A stretch of 58,850 nucleotides of DNA from Neisseriaceae bacterium TC5R-5. Its GTDB lineage: Bacteria > Pseudomonadota > Gammaproteobacteria > Burkholderiales > Chromobacteriaceae. The stretch covers positions 1 to 58,850 of the forward strand of contig JACCFC020000019.1 in NCBI GenBank assembly GCA_020830965.2, given 5' to 3'. Below the pieces are notes generated by a model. It saw only the letters and a list, made by a program, of their open reading frames with translations. It searched no databases and had not been told where the DNA came from. The position numbers and the translations under genes were made by a program. Numbering within the stretch: the stretch's first letter is position 1; the number at the start of each line of letters is the position of its first letter. Positions 18,548-27,767 of this stretch are shown here, one piece after another.

Positions 18548-19327
18548 ATGCCTCCTAGCAAACCCCATAGCCTGTTAGCCGACTTTATCCGCAGCCACCG
18601 CGAACGCCTAAGTCCGGAACAAGTTGGCCTACCGCCAGGCTTGCGTCGTCGAGCCAAGGGTTTGCGACGTGAAGAGGTGGCGGCTTTATCCGGCATCAGC
18701 ACCACTTGGCTCACCTGGATAGAACAAGGCCGTACTCAATCTATATCCGCTGCCACCTTGTCACGACTGGCCGATACCTTATTATTGAATGCTGCAGAAC
18801 GCGATTATTTATTCACGCTGGCCGGTTTGAAGAAGCCGGAATCCGAACGTCACGACGATAGCCAGGAAGCCCAGCAACTACTTGAGCTGGCTATCAGCAA
18901 GATCCACGCCCCGGCTTATGTGCTGGATGCCTATTGGCACGCGGTGGCATGGAATACGGCAGCTGCTGATTTATTTTGTCATTGGCTGGGAACCGGGCAA
19001 GCGCCAGACAGTTTATTGGATTTTATTTTTCTTAATCCACATGCCCGCAGCTTCATTGAAGATTGGCCGACTCGCGCTGGCCGCGTCGTCGCCGAATTGC
19101 GCGCCGATATCAGTAACCATCTGGAAGAGCCTGCAACCGCGACGATGATTCAGCATTTACGAGAAAATAGTGCTGAATTTGCCCTGCTCTGGCAACAGCA
19201 GGATGTCTTAGAACGCGAAGGTGGCTCACGCATCTTTCACCACCCTCGCAGCGGACGTATTGAATATCAGCAAATCACCTTAAGGCTAGCCCAAGCGCCA
19301 GACTACAAGCTGGTGATGCTGATTTAG
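18548..19327 (+). CDS. XRE-family regulator with MmyB-like ligand-binding domain
   Basis: 259 residues. The N-terminal HTH (about residues 5-70: LLADFIRSHRERLSPEQVGL, RRAKGLRREEVAALSGISTTW, WIEQGR) is followed by an MmyB-type PAS-like ligand-binding domain (YVLDAYWHAVAWNTAAADLF, RVVAELRADI, FHHPRSGRIEYQQITLRLA). Members often control neighbouring oxidoreductase or transport genes. Here the divergent neighbour is leuC, and the gene itself is preceded by a palindrome and a half-site. ATG 18548 is used because the family starts here; there is no Shine-Dalgarno sequence. The stop TAG (19325-19327) merges with the edge of repeat copy 5. Confidence 0.88.
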   Translation: MPPSKPHSLLADFIRSHRERLSPEQVGLPPGLRRRAKGLRREEVAALSGISTTWLTWIEQGRTQSISAATLSRLADTLLLNAAERDYLFTLAGLKKPESERHDDSQEAQQLLELAISKIHAPAYVLDAYWHAVAWNTAAADLFCHWLGTGQAPDSLLDFIFLNPHARSFIEDWPTRAGRVVAELRADISNHLEEPATATMIQHLRENSAEFALLWQQQDVLEREGGSRIFHHPRSGRIEYQQITLRLAQAPDYKLVMLI

Positions 19328-19439
19328 AGTCGCTAACAAAACCCCTGATCCAGCATTGTGCCTCCTTGCCGTACTACTGGTACTGCCTGCGTCGGCGCGC
19401 CTTGACTCAGGGACTCTTTGAGCTTTTGTTAGCGGCTCT
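19326..19439. repeat. Correia-like interspersed repeat, copy 5 (orientation B)
   Basis: 114-bp full-length copy with ends AGAGTCGCTAACAAAACCCC and TTTTGTTAGCGGCTCT. Its first bases overlap the stop codon of the MmyB-like regulator. The centre GCCGTACTACTGGTACTGCC keeps the inner GTAC pair. It lies between convergent genes. Confidence 0.92.
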
Positions 19440-19475
19440 TAACCACTAGTCAAGCCACAACAGCTTCTGCACAGA

Positions 19476-20915
19476 TTAATGCGGCTCAGGCTCCCAGCCT
19501 CCACCCATGGCCCGAAACAGGGCGATCTGGCTTTGTAATTGCTGCACCTGCTGTGTCAGTAACGCCGAGCGGGTATCCAATAAGGCGACTCGTGCCTGCG
19601 CAATATCCAAACGCCCGGCCTCGCCTACTTTTATCTTAAAGCGCACCTTGTCGAACACACTGCTGCGCTGTGCCAGTTCCGCCCGCGTTGCCAACTGCTG
19701 TTGTTTGTCTCTTTCCAATTGTGCCAGTGCGCGCTCGACATCAAACATAGCCTGGCGGGCACTATTCTCATAGGCCAGTAAAGCCTCTTTACTGCGCGCA
19801 TCCATCAGCTTGACTTGCGCCTCACGCGCGCCGAAGTCGATCAAGGGCAGCATCATCACCAGACTGAGCAACCGTAAGCCGCTGGCGCCGGGTATGCCAG
19901 AACCCAAATCCAGACTGCTGCGCCCTGCCGCACCGGCCAGACCAAACTTGGGCCAATAATCCAGGCGGGCGGCATCACTTTGTTTCAGTGCCGCCAGTAA
20001 ACGCGCTTGCGTTGCCATCACGTCCGGACGTCGTGCCAGTAAATCCAATGGTTGTCCTGGTTTGATTTCGGCAGGAAGAGCAGGCAATCCACTCTGGGTG
20101 GTCAGCATGGCTTGCAGTTCACCTGGCGTCACTCCACAAATGCTTTCCAAGTTCAAACGCAATAGCGCAATACCGCCATTTACCTGTTCCAGCCGTGCTT
20201 GTATTTGTGCGACGCCAGCACGAGCCAAGTCGATATCTGTGCTCTGAACTAAGCCAGCGGTAAAGCTATGCTCGGCAATATCTTGGATTTCCCTGGCCTC
20301 ACGCAAACCCTCCTGCAACAACTGTTCTTGCTGTTGTAAGCCACGGTAATTGACATACAGGCTGGCCACTGCCGCACTTAAGCTCAGGCGTACCGCCTGC
20401 ACATCGGCCGCCATCGCCTTTGTTTGCTCGCGTGAGGCGGCCAATCGTGCGCGGCCAGCGCCAAATAGATCCAATTCCCAACTGGCACGTAAACTTGCCT
20501 GCCAATACGTGGCGCTGGTATCGGTTATTCCGGCCTGATTCAATAGCAGCGAATCGGTGTCACTACCATAGAAGCGTTTAGCTTGCGCGCCCAGGCCAAT
20601 ATTGGGCAGTAAGAGTGCTCCTGCGCTCTGTTCTAGCGCACGCGCTTGCTCTACGCGACTCAAGGCCTGCTGTAAGTCCAGATTATGCGCCAGTGCCTGT
20701 TCTACCAACTGGCTGAGAACCGGCGCGTCAAACTGCTGCCACCAGAGCGCCAACTCTGCCTGGCTCAAGGACTTGCCCTGAGTGGTCGTCGGCTGATAAT
20801 AGCTAGTCGGCAGGGCGGGTAATTCGCTGCCAGGCCGTGGCAGATTGCTGCAAGCCGTTAGTGCCAGCAGCAATCCTGCGTTCAAAATGTGCCGTGTGCT
20901 TTGCTTTAAGACCAT
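19476..20915 (-). CDS. RND efflux outer-membrane channel lipoprotein (NodT/OprM type)
   Basis: 479 residues. Lipoprotein signal with lipobox LTAC (Cys22), then two TolC-like repeats with long coiled helices (LVEQALAHNLDLQQALSRVEQ near the start; the second repeat includes RRPDVMATQARLLAALKQSD). It should form the trimeric outer-membrane duct of the tripartite pump. ATG 20915 overlaps the end of the RND gene by 10 bp, so the two are coupled. The longer frame up to 21038 is inside the RND gene. It is the third gene of the MFP-RND-OMF operon; a repeat follows it. Confidence 0.92.
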   Translation of the reverse strand: MVLKQSTRHILNAGLLLALTACSNLPRPGSELPALPTSYYQPTTTQGKSLSQAELALWWQQFDAPVLSQLVEQALAHNLDLQQALSRVEQARALEQSAGALLLPNIGLGAQAKRFYGSDTDSLLLNQAGITDTSATYWQASLRASWELDLFGAGRARLAASREQTKAMAADVQAVRLSLSAAVASLYVNYRGLQQQEQLLQEGLREAREIQDIAEHSFTAGLVQSTDIDLARAGVAQIQARLEQVNGGIALLRLNLESICGVTPGELQAMLTTQSGLPALPAEIKPGQPLDLLARRPDVMATQARLLAALKQSDAARLDYWPKFGLAGAAGRSSLDLGSGIPGASGLRLLSLVMMLPLIDFGAREAQVKLMDARSKEALLAYENSARQAMFDVERALAQLERDKQQQLATRAELAQRSSVFDKVRFKIKVGEAGRLDIAQARVALLDTRSALLTQQVQQLQSQIALFRAMGGGWEPEPH

Positions 20916-23900
20916 TCTGACTCCTTGATGGAGAAGAAGCACGCATACAAGGCCGGTACTGCCACGAGTGTTAAGACGGTGGCAAAGGCCAGGCCGGCCA
21001 TCATGGTAATAGCCATATCGTAGAAGAAACCATCCCACAACAAGGGCACCATGCCCAGAATCGTGGTACCAGCAGCCAAAGCGACCGGGCGCAAACGGCT
21101 CATCGTCCCTTCGACCAGAGCTTTTTGCCGCGGCACACCGGCAGCGATCTGGTCATCAATTTCCTGTACCACCATCGCCGCGTTTTTAATCAGCATGCCA
21201 AACAGGCTAAGCAAGCCGAGTAAGGCGATAAAACCGAATGAACCGCCAAACATCAACAAGCCTATCGTCACCCCACAAATCGACATCGGCACCACCAGCA
21301 AGACAACCAGCGCCGGCTTCACCCGTCCGAACATCAGCAAGACCAATAAAGCCATGCCCAAGAAGGCCATTGGCAGTTGTCGGAATAAGCTTGTCTGCGC
21401 ATTGGTGGAGGACTCGTGCTCACCTCCCCATACCAACTGATAACCGGCAGGCAGTTTGATGCTCTCGATGGCAGGCCGTATCCGTTCAAACGCATCGACA
21501 CTACTATCGCCATAGGCTGGATTAGCCAATACCGTCAGCGTGCGGTCACGGGTACGGCGGGCAATACGACCATTCTCGGTTTCGACAGCGCTACCGCTGA
21601 GCACACTACCAATCGGTACATAACGACGTAGGCCACTGCTAAACACTTGCAGATTCAGCAGATTGCTCACCCCCTGCTCACTGTCCGGAGCACGTAGCAT
21701 GATAGGCAGGAGTTGATCGCCCTCACGGTACAGGCCGCTAAGCAAACCTTCGCTACCATAGGCCAAGGTATCGCTCAGATGACGCCGAGTCACACCCATG
21801 CTGCGTGCCCTGCCCTCATCAAACTGCGGACGGATAATGCTGACCGGTGGGTCCCAATCATCACGAATGGCAATCATGCGTCCATCAGCATGCAGTAACT
21901 GCTGGGCCTGTTGGCTAAGGCGACGCAATACCTCGGGATTAGGGCCGCTGAACCGGGCTTGGATCTTGGGGCCGCTATTCGGGCCAAATGCCGGTCGACT
22001 TAAAGTCCAGCGCGCCTCAGGGAAACGCTCACTCAGCAACTTATCGATCTTGGGCATCATCGCCTCAATCTGTTCTACCTTCTGCACCCGCACCACAAAC
22101 TGACCATAGGCAGGATCGCGGGTTTCCGGGTCATAGGTAAGGAAGAAGCGGGTAGCACCACCGCCGATATAGCTGCTGATCCAGCTGACGTTCTGCTGTT
22201 TTGCCACCAGTTGTTCGGCCTTGGCCATCAGTTCCGATGTGGCGCGGATATCGGTACCACGCGGCATATTTAAATCGACATAAAATAAGGGGGTTTCCGA
22301 TACTGGGAAAAACCCGCGCTCAACAAAACGAAAACCCGCAATACACAGCACCGTAATCAAGGCTAAGCCACCAATTACCCATAAATTACGCCGGGTTACC
22401 CAAGCCAAGAAACGGCCGTACTTTTGATAAATCGGTGCCGCAAACGGGTCCTCCAGTTCGCCCTCCGGTACTTTCAGCAGATATTTGCCTAATAAGGGAG
22501 TAAGAGCAATTGCAATCACCCAACTGCTCAACAAGGAAATAATCGCCACCGAAAACAAGGAGGCACAAAACTCCCCAACCGAATCTGGCGACAAACCAAT
22601 GCCAGCAAAAGCCAGAATGCCGACAACGGTAGATGCCAGCAAAATCCATTTGCTCTGCATCAGCACTTCGCCCGCTGCCGCAACGTGGCTCATCCCCTTC
22701 TGCACCCTGACCAGCATGCCTTCACACACCACAATACTATTGTCGGCGAGCATACCCATCACGATAATCAGCGCACCTAGCGATACTCGTTGCAACTCAA
22801 TCCCGGCCACATACATCAGCGCCACGGTAATCATCACCGACAACAGCAGTTCAATTCCCAAAATCAGCCCGGCGCGCCAGCCCAAACCAAAACACAACGC
22901 GATACCAACCACACTAACCGACAGCAATACATCAAACACAAAGCCCTGCACACTGCTTTCCACCACCTTGGGCTGATCATAAAGCACATGCCATTGAATG
23001 CCCGGCGGCCGGATTTTTTCCAACTGCTGCAAGCGCTCTCTCACCTCAGCACCAACCTTCACCACATCAACTTGCGCACGGGCGCTAATGCCGATATTTA
23101 AAGCGGGTTGCTGATTAAAACGGATCAAGCTGCCGGGTATCGGCGCATAACCATGGCTGACTTTGGCAATATCACCAAGCAGTACCGGGTTAGCACTCTG
23201 TCCGATTGGCAAGGAACGAATCGCTTCCACCGAGCTCAGTGCGCCGGACGGCTTAATCTGCACCAGCCAATCGCCCACCCGCTCCCGCCCGGACGGACGG
23301 ATCTGGTTTTGCAGGTTCAAGGCTTGAGCGACATCATCTGGTGAAAGATTATTGGCAATCAGATTCGCCTGATTGATCTCCACCGTAATCTGTTCCTGCT
23401 GCTGCCCCGTCACCACCACATCAGCCACATTGTCCAGCATCAATAATTGACGCCTTACCTCACGCGCATACTCATACAACTGTGCCGGGCTGTAACCTTT
23501 ACCAGTAATGGCATAGAAAATACCGTACACATCGCCAAAACGATCAAGCACCCGGCTAGGGCCGGCACCTGGCGGTAAGGTCGGGCCAGTATCGCCAACC
23601 TGTTTGCGTAGTTCATCCCAGATTTGTGGAAGCTGTGGCGAGGTGAATTTGTCGCGAATGTGCACGCGGATTTCTGAAAAACCGGGCATAGAGCGAGATT
23701 CCAGATAATCCACCTGCTCCATTTGCTGAATGGCGCTCTCCAGACGGTCAGTCACCTCTTGTTCAACTTCTTTGGCACTGGCGCCAGGATATTGCGTGAT
23801 CACCAAGGCTGTTTTAATGGTGAAGTTAGGGTCTTCCAGACGGCCAATATTGAAATAGGCAAACAGGCCACCAAATACCGATATCAATATAATGAGCCAG

Positions 23901-23941
23901 GCGAATAATGGCTTTTCTATCAAGACGCGAGCTAGATTCAT
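20906..23941 (-). CDS. RND-family efflux permease (AcrB superfamily)
   Basis: 1011-residue inner-membrane proton/drug antiporter. It starts MNLARVLIEKPLFAWLIILI. The large periplasmic loops (PGASAKEVEQEVTDRLESAI; EFCASLF; FFLTYDPETRD) and the TM4/TM10 duplication are visible, with the proton-relay Asp pair replaced by GMLADNSIVVCEG in TM4. The shorter loops and the TALVITQYPGAS segment place it with the multidrug-type HAE branch rather than heavy-metal CusA pumps, but the substrate is open. It is 52 bp downstream of the adaptor gene and overlaps the outer-membrane gene. Confidence 0.93.
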   Translation of the reverse strand: MNLARVLIEKPLFAWLIILISVFGGLFAYFNIGRLEDPNFTIKTALVITQYPGASAKEVEQEVTDRLESAIQQMEQVDYLESRSMPGFSEIRVHIRDKFTSPQLPQIWDELRKQVGDTGPTLPPGAGPSRVLDRFGDVYGIFYAITGKGYSPAQLYEYAREVRRQLLMLDNVADVVVTGQQQEQITVEINQANLIANNLSPDDVAQALNLQNQIRPSGRERVGDWLVQIKPSGALSSVEAIRSLPIGQSANPVLLGDIAKVSHGYAPIPGSLIRFNQQPALNIGISARAQVDVVKVGAEVRERLQQLEKIRPPGIQWHVLYDQPKVVESSVQGFVFDVLLSVSVVGIALCFGLGWRAGLILGIELLLSVMITVALMYVAGIELQRVSLGALIIVMGMLADNSIVVCEGMLVRVQKGMSHVAAAGEVLMQSKWILLASTVVGILAFAGIGLSPDSVGEFCASLFSVAIISLLSSWVIAIALTPLLGKYLLKVPEGELEDPFAAPIYQKYGRFLAWVTRRNLWVIGGLALITVLCIAGFRFVERGFFPVSETPLFYVDLNMPRGTDIRATSELMAKAEQLVAKQQNVSWISSYIGGGATRFFLTYDPETRDPAYGQFVVRVQKVEQIEAMMPKIDKLLSERFPEARWTLSRPAFGPNSGPKIQARFSGPNPEVLRRLSQQAQQLLHADGRMIAIRDDWDPPVSIIRPQFDEGRARSMGVTRRHLSDTLAYGSEGLLSGLYREGDQLLPIMLRAPDSEQGVSNLLNLQVFSSGLRRYVPIGSVLSGSAVETENGRIARRTRDRTLTVLANPAYGDSSVDAFERIRPAIESIKLPAGYQLVWGGEHESSTNAQTSLFRQLPMAFLGMALLVLLMFGRVKPALVVLLVVPMSICGVTIGLLMFGGSFGFIALLGLLSLFGMLIKNAAMVVQEIDDQIAAGVPRQKALVEGTMSRLRPVALAAGTTILGMVPLLWDGFFYDMAITMMAGLAFATVLTLVAVPALYACFFSIKESEWS

Positions 23942-23993
23942 CTTCGGGTGCCTCTTAGAACCGCTACGGGCAAAGGGTGGGGAGCCATTGTTA

Positions 23994-25082
23994 TTAATTC
24001 TGCTCTAGAGCATGCACAGTTTGTCCATCACGCAAGAACTGCGCGCCGGCAGCTACCACTTTTTCACCCATCACCAGCTTACCGGTTACCAGTGCCGCCT
24101 CCTGTTGCATTTCCTGAACTTTAACCGGCACCGCCTGCACTTTTCCGGCCTTGCTGTCAAAGCGCCAGACGCGATGACTACCATCCCCTGTCACACTTAA
24201 AGCACCAATCGGCACGGCAAACCACTCGGCCTGCTGTGCTGCGCTGTCCTCCGTTGGCTCAATACGAATACGCATCGACATGCCAGGAGACAAGGCCAGC
24301 CCATCTGGTCGCTGCCCACTGAAAACCACTCGTGACACCCCTGGTGCCGTGGCTAAGGCCATGTGCTCACGATAAGACAAGGTCAACGGCTGCTGCGGCC
24401 GATCAGGCAGCCATGCCTTGGCTTTGAGCGCCGTATTAAAATGCAGTTGTTGCACCAAGTTTTGCGCAATATCGACGCTCACATCCAAACGCTGATTGTC
24501 TTCCAGATTAAATATCGGTACCCCCACTTGCACGGTTTGCAGCAACTCAACATTGCGGCTTAACAAGCGCCCATCAAATGGTGCCCGCAGCTCGGTATTG
24601 CGCATATCGCGCTGTGCCATGTCGCGCTGCACTCGTGCCATGGTGGTGCTGGCTTCCAATTGCTCCAAAGCCGCTTTCGGTAAAATACCTTGCGCGTTTA
24701 ATTGCCGCTTGCGCTGCAAATCCAGGCTTAGTTGCTGATATTGAGCATTACTGCGGCGCAGTTGCAGCTGATACGGCTCAGCATCAATTCTGGCAATCAA
24801 CTGACCACGCTTCACGGTGGAACCATCCAATACCGGAATCGCCACCACCCGCCCGGCCACCTCGGCGGCTAATGGTGACACGCTAGTTGGCTCCACTCGT
24901 CCGGAAAAATCCCTTAATCCGATCAACGCGGATGGCTCAAGACGCGCTAACTTGACTCCCTGACTAGGTGCCACCTCCTGAGCTGCCTCCCGCTTACCAC
25001 AAGCAGGCAAGGCCAGCACCAGCGTAAGAAGTAACAAACGATACGGATAACGTCCTATACCATGATTCTTCTGTTTCATCAT
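23994..25082 (-). CDS. RND efflux periplasmic adaptor (membrane fusion lipoprotein)
   Basis: 362 residues from ATG 25082 (AGAGG about 9 bp upstream; ATG 25079 is equally possible). Signal peptide with lipobox LPAC (Cys28). Then come a barrel-sandwich hybrid half-motif (SPLAAEVAGRVVAIPVLDGS, GQLIARID), an alpha-hairpin (QLSLDLQRKRQLNAQGI..ALEQLEAS), the second lipoyl half (NTELRAPFDGRLLSRNVE) and a beta-barrel/MP domain. First gene of the tripartite pump proper. About 40 bp upstream is the CDF gene, with a scrap of repeat in the gap. Confidence 0.92.
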   Translation of the reverse strand: MMKQKNHGIGRYPYRLLLLTLVLALPACGKREAAQEVAPSQGVKLARLEPSALIGLRDFSGRVEPTSVSPLAAEVAGRVVAIPVLDGSTVKRGQLIARIDAEPYQLQLRRSNAQYQQLSLDLQRKRQLNAQGILPKAALEQLEASTTMARVQRDMAQRDMRNTELRAPFDGRLLSRNVELLQTVQVGVPIFNLEDNQRLDVSVDIAQNLVQQLHFNTALKAKAWLPDRPQQPLTLSYREHMALATAPGVSRVVFSGQRPDGLALSPGMSMRIRIEPTEDSAAQQAEWFAVPIGALSVTGDGSHRVWRFDSKAGKVQAVPVKVQEMQQEAALVTGKLVMGEKVVAAGAQFLRDGQTVHALEQN

Positions 25083-25104
25083 CAAACAGCCTCTTCTCAT
25101 ATTG

Positions 25105-25125
25105 AGCCACCGCTAAGAGCGGCTA
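25105..25125. repeat. remnant of the Correia-like repeat terminus
   Basis: The short string AGCCACCGCTAAGAGCGGCT resembles two repeat ends joined back to back after loss of the interior. It overlaps the TAG stop of the CDF gene (25125-25123). This is weak evidence because it is only about 20 bp. Confidence 0.4.
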
Positions 25126-26055
25126 AAAATCACCCCAACGCTCATCTGCGGTAAAGCAGACCGACAACCAAATCTCAGTAGCCGGACTATCGACAAAGTC
25201 CCATATCCTGCTGCGCAGCTCATCCTGATTTTTAATATTCTGCAATTCGGATTGCCCATCCACCAGAAAGTTGATTTCAAGTAAATTCAAACGACCAACC
25301 TGTGTCACATGGCTGGTGTGTTTTTTAATGGCATAATCTGTCTGAATCTGTTTTATTACTTGATTCAACCGCTCCAATAACAGCGGATCTACTGTAGACA
25401 TATGCAGCAACTCTTTCATATTGCCAATAATCACTCTTAGTGGAGTGGGTAATAAAAATAATGCCAAAACCACTACCATGAAACTATCCATATAGCGTAC
25501 CCAGCTATCGCTATAGGCATCCCCCAAGAAATAAGTGAATAAAAACCCTATAAAAGTCACCGTACTGAATGCGGTTTTAATCACCCACTTACCAGTATCA
25601 TTTCTCAGAAGCTTAGAATTAACCTGACGACATGCCCATTTTTTATAAAGTAAAATCAACAAACAAAACACAACACTGAGACCACTGAACCAAGTTGCCC
25701 CACCAGTATCCACTTTATGGCCACCATGGCGTATACCTTCTATACCATTTAGCAAAGCATAAAAACACACCATGACCATCAAAATCCCATTAAAACAATT
25801 AACCATAGGCTCCACATGCCAATAGCCATATTGAAAGACTTTATCTGCAGGTCTTGCTACTAATTTAGCCGCCAACAAGCCGAGAATTGCACTGATAAAA
25901 TATAATAAAAATAGAATGCCATTCAAAATAATGGCATCCGATTTAATATACAAACCGTAAACAATATTGGCAAATAAACCAAAAATAAGCGCGTAAAGAG
26001 AAAAAGCTAAAGTACGCTGCTCAATAATGCTGGCTTGCTCTTTGTCTTCAATCAT
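25123..26055 (-). CDS. cation diffusion facilitator-like membrane protein with a degenerate metal site
   Basis: 310 residues, about six TM segments plus a cytoplasmic C-terminal domain typical of CDF transporters (VDPLLLERLNQVIKQI; HVTQVGRLNLLEINFLVDG). The fold matches, but the tetrahedral transport site does not. The TM2 motif ALLADG is here AIILNG (Asn45), with Phe where the second acidic residue should be. The TM5 HxxxD pair is replaced by lysines (KWVIKTAFS). A normal zinc/iron antiport role is therefore doubtful. ATG 26055 is preceded by AAGGGTG. Codon use is more AT-rich than the downstream efflux genes. It is probably the first cistron of their operon. Confidence 0.75.
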   Translation of the reverse strand: MIEDKEQASIIEQRTLAFSLYALIFGLFANIVYGLYIKSDAIILNGILFLLYFISAILGLLAAKLVARPADKVFQYGYWHVEPMVNCFNGILMVMVCFYALLNGIEGIRHGGHKVDTGGATWFSGLSVVFCLLILLYKKWACRQVNSKLLRNDTGKWVIKTAFSTVTFIGFLFTYFLGDAYSDSWVRYMDSFMVVVLALFLLPTPLRVIIGNMKELLHMSTVDPLLLERLNQVIKQIQTDYAIKKHTSHVTQVGRLNLLEINFLVDGQSELQNIKNQDELRSRIWDFVDSPATEIWLSVCFTADERWGDF

Positions 26056-26763
26056 CACCCTTCAGCTTTCATAGGTTTCGCCACAATTAATCATCACGTA
26101 AATATCATTTACATTAGAATAATTTATGGAAAATCAGGCAATGCCAAACACGAATGTCTGTTGACTTAGCCTACATAAAATATTAATTATGAGAATATTA
26201 AAAAATTCGAATAGACAAGATCATGACAAGGGCACAAGACAAACGCACAAGCACCCTTAGTTATTAATAGGCAACTATCAGTCAATTTAAAAGCCAATTT
26301 ACACAAAAATATTCATATCTAAATTAGAACAATTTGTCGTCATCGTATTTAGGGCAACACGTAGAACTTGCTAAGGACAGGACGAAGAAAAGATCATGAC
26401 CTCTTTCATAAAAATCTGTGAAGCATTCCAAATATTGTTCGCCATTTGACTATTTTGCACCTCAGAAAACCTCATTCCAAAAAATATATCATTTAAAAAT
26501 TAGATACTTATCAATATAAATCTCCAGAAACATCAGGCTTTCGAGACGCACTATTATCGATTCACAAGCGGTAATCAGCGGTTGAATAAAGTCGGCAACA
26601 CCCTCCACCATGCTGCCATATCGCACTGTGAACACGGCCCACATCTACACGCCTCGCCGTAGACACTACGTTGAGTTTTGTTAACGGGACTCAATGTAGT
26701 GGCCCTGGAACTTAGCTAATTCGGTTGGAAAGAGCTTGCTTAAAATAGGTAAATATTTTTAAG
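26056..26763. other. AT-rich gap without a recognisable gene
   Basis: About 700 bp between the CDF gene and the TetR promoter region. It is clearly AT-richer than its surroundings and carries no ORF with family features on either strand. A near-perfect 13-bp hairpin lies at 26664-26701 (CACTACGTTGAGT / ACTCAATGTAGTG), with TTTTGTTAACGGG in its loop, which faintly recalls the repeat terminus. It may be decayed mobile or accessory DNA. Confidence 0.5.
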
Positions 26764-26770
26764 GATTTGC

Positions 26771-26817
26771 TTGACAAAGCTCTTCTGCTTGCTCAGCATA
26801 ACTACCTATTGATAGGT
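26771..26817 (+). promoter_or_regulatory. candidate promoter and TetR operator upstream of the TetR gene
   Basis: A consensus -35 TTGACA (26771-26776) is followed by CATAAC/TAACTA as a loose -10. The palindrome ACCTAT-TG-ATAGGT lies at 26804-26817, between promoter and start codon. A further half-site ATAGGT is at 26745-26750. The arrangement fits autorepression by the TetR protein. Confidence 0.6.
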
Positions 26818-26841
26818 TACTTTTCAGGGTTTTAATTGGTA

Positions 26842-27420
26842 ATGAAGCATTTTTCAGAACTTTCTCCATCAGCAGAGCGAATTGTTGATGCGGCAGAAGA
26901 ACTAATACGCAATGTTGGTTACAACGGTTTCTCTTTTGAAAACATAGCGCAAATGGTTGGGGTCAAAAAGCCTAGCATTCACCATCATTTTGCCACCAAG
27001 GTAGAGCTCGGGGTGGTCATGGTGCAGCGTTACAGTCACCGGTTCCGCCAGGCTTTATTACATATCGAAGGCACAATGAGCAAAGCTCCTGATCGTCTAA
27101 AAGCTTATGCCGAGTTATTTGACTCTACATACAGACAGAATCACGCTATGTGCGTTTGCGGCATGTTGAGTGCAGAGTCAACTTCTCTTGCCGAGCTGAT
27201 TAATGCAGAGGTTGAGCGCTTTTTTCAAATCAATCTAGCCTGGCTAACCGAAGTAATTACCCAGGGCTTAACAGATGGATCACTACATAGCAATCAGACT
27301 GCTGATCAGCTAGCAGAAATAATGTTGGCCTTGTTGGAAGGAGCGATGGTGGTAGGCCGTGGATTAAAATTTGGACGTGGGCCACGTAAGACCGTAGAAG
27401 TTTTTTTGTCAACAATTTAA
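26842..27420 (+). CDS. TetR/AcrR-family transcriptional regulator
   Basis: 192 residues from ATG 26842 (TTG 26836, with CAGGG closer, is an alternative). The N-terminal TetR HTH spans about residues 10-55 (RIVDAAEELIRNVGYNGFSF, then IAQMVGVKKPSIHHHFATK). The C-terminal ligand domain contains MCVCGMLSAE, two closely spaced cysteines at the place where many TetR proteins have a conserved C-G-L motif; a thiol or electrophile sensor role is possible but unproven. It is divergent from the CDF-efflux genes 780 bp away, so it may control them and itself through the nearby palindrome. Confidence 0.9.
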   Translation: MKHFSELSPSAERIVDAAEELIRNVGYNGFSFENIAQMVGVKKPSIHHHFATKVELGVVMVQRYSHRFRQALLHIEGTMSKAPDRLKAYAELFDSTYRQNHAMCVCGMLSAESTSLAELINAEVERFFQINLAWLTEVITQGLTDGSLHSNQTADQLAEIMLALLEGAMVVGRGLKFGRGPRKTVEVFLSTI

Positions 27421-27480
27421 ATTCAAATCAATTTTAAATGTTGCACTTTGATTTCAATCACTAACATTTGCTTGGTTTTA

Positions 27481-27588
27481 AGAGGTGCTGACAAAACCTC
27501 GAAGAGTCCCTGAGCCAAGGCGCACCGATGCTGCCCAGTACCCGTAGTACGGCAAGGAGGCGCAACGCGGGATCAGTGGTTTAACAGC
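27481..27588. repeat. Correia-like interspersed repeat, copy 6 (degraded)
   Basis: Orientation A copy whose left end reads AGAGGTGCTGACAAAACCTCGAAGAG and whose centre is CAGTACCCGTAGTACGGCAAGG. The right inverted repeat is eroded to GGTTTAACAGCC. It lies 60 bp downstream of the TetR stop. The following 180 bp up to the universal stress gene shows no gene. Confidence 0.85.
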
Positions 27589-27767
27589 CAACACTCCTGC
27601 ATTCCAAAAGAATTTAGAACGCATAAATACTATTTCAACAACAGAAAACAATAGACAGACCATCAAGCGGAACTAGTATTCTAAAAGTTTGCTAAACTAG
27701 CGATATGATACTGCCATCAATCTGCTAAGCTCTAGGCAAGCACTAGCATACGAGGGGTTTTAAGCTC

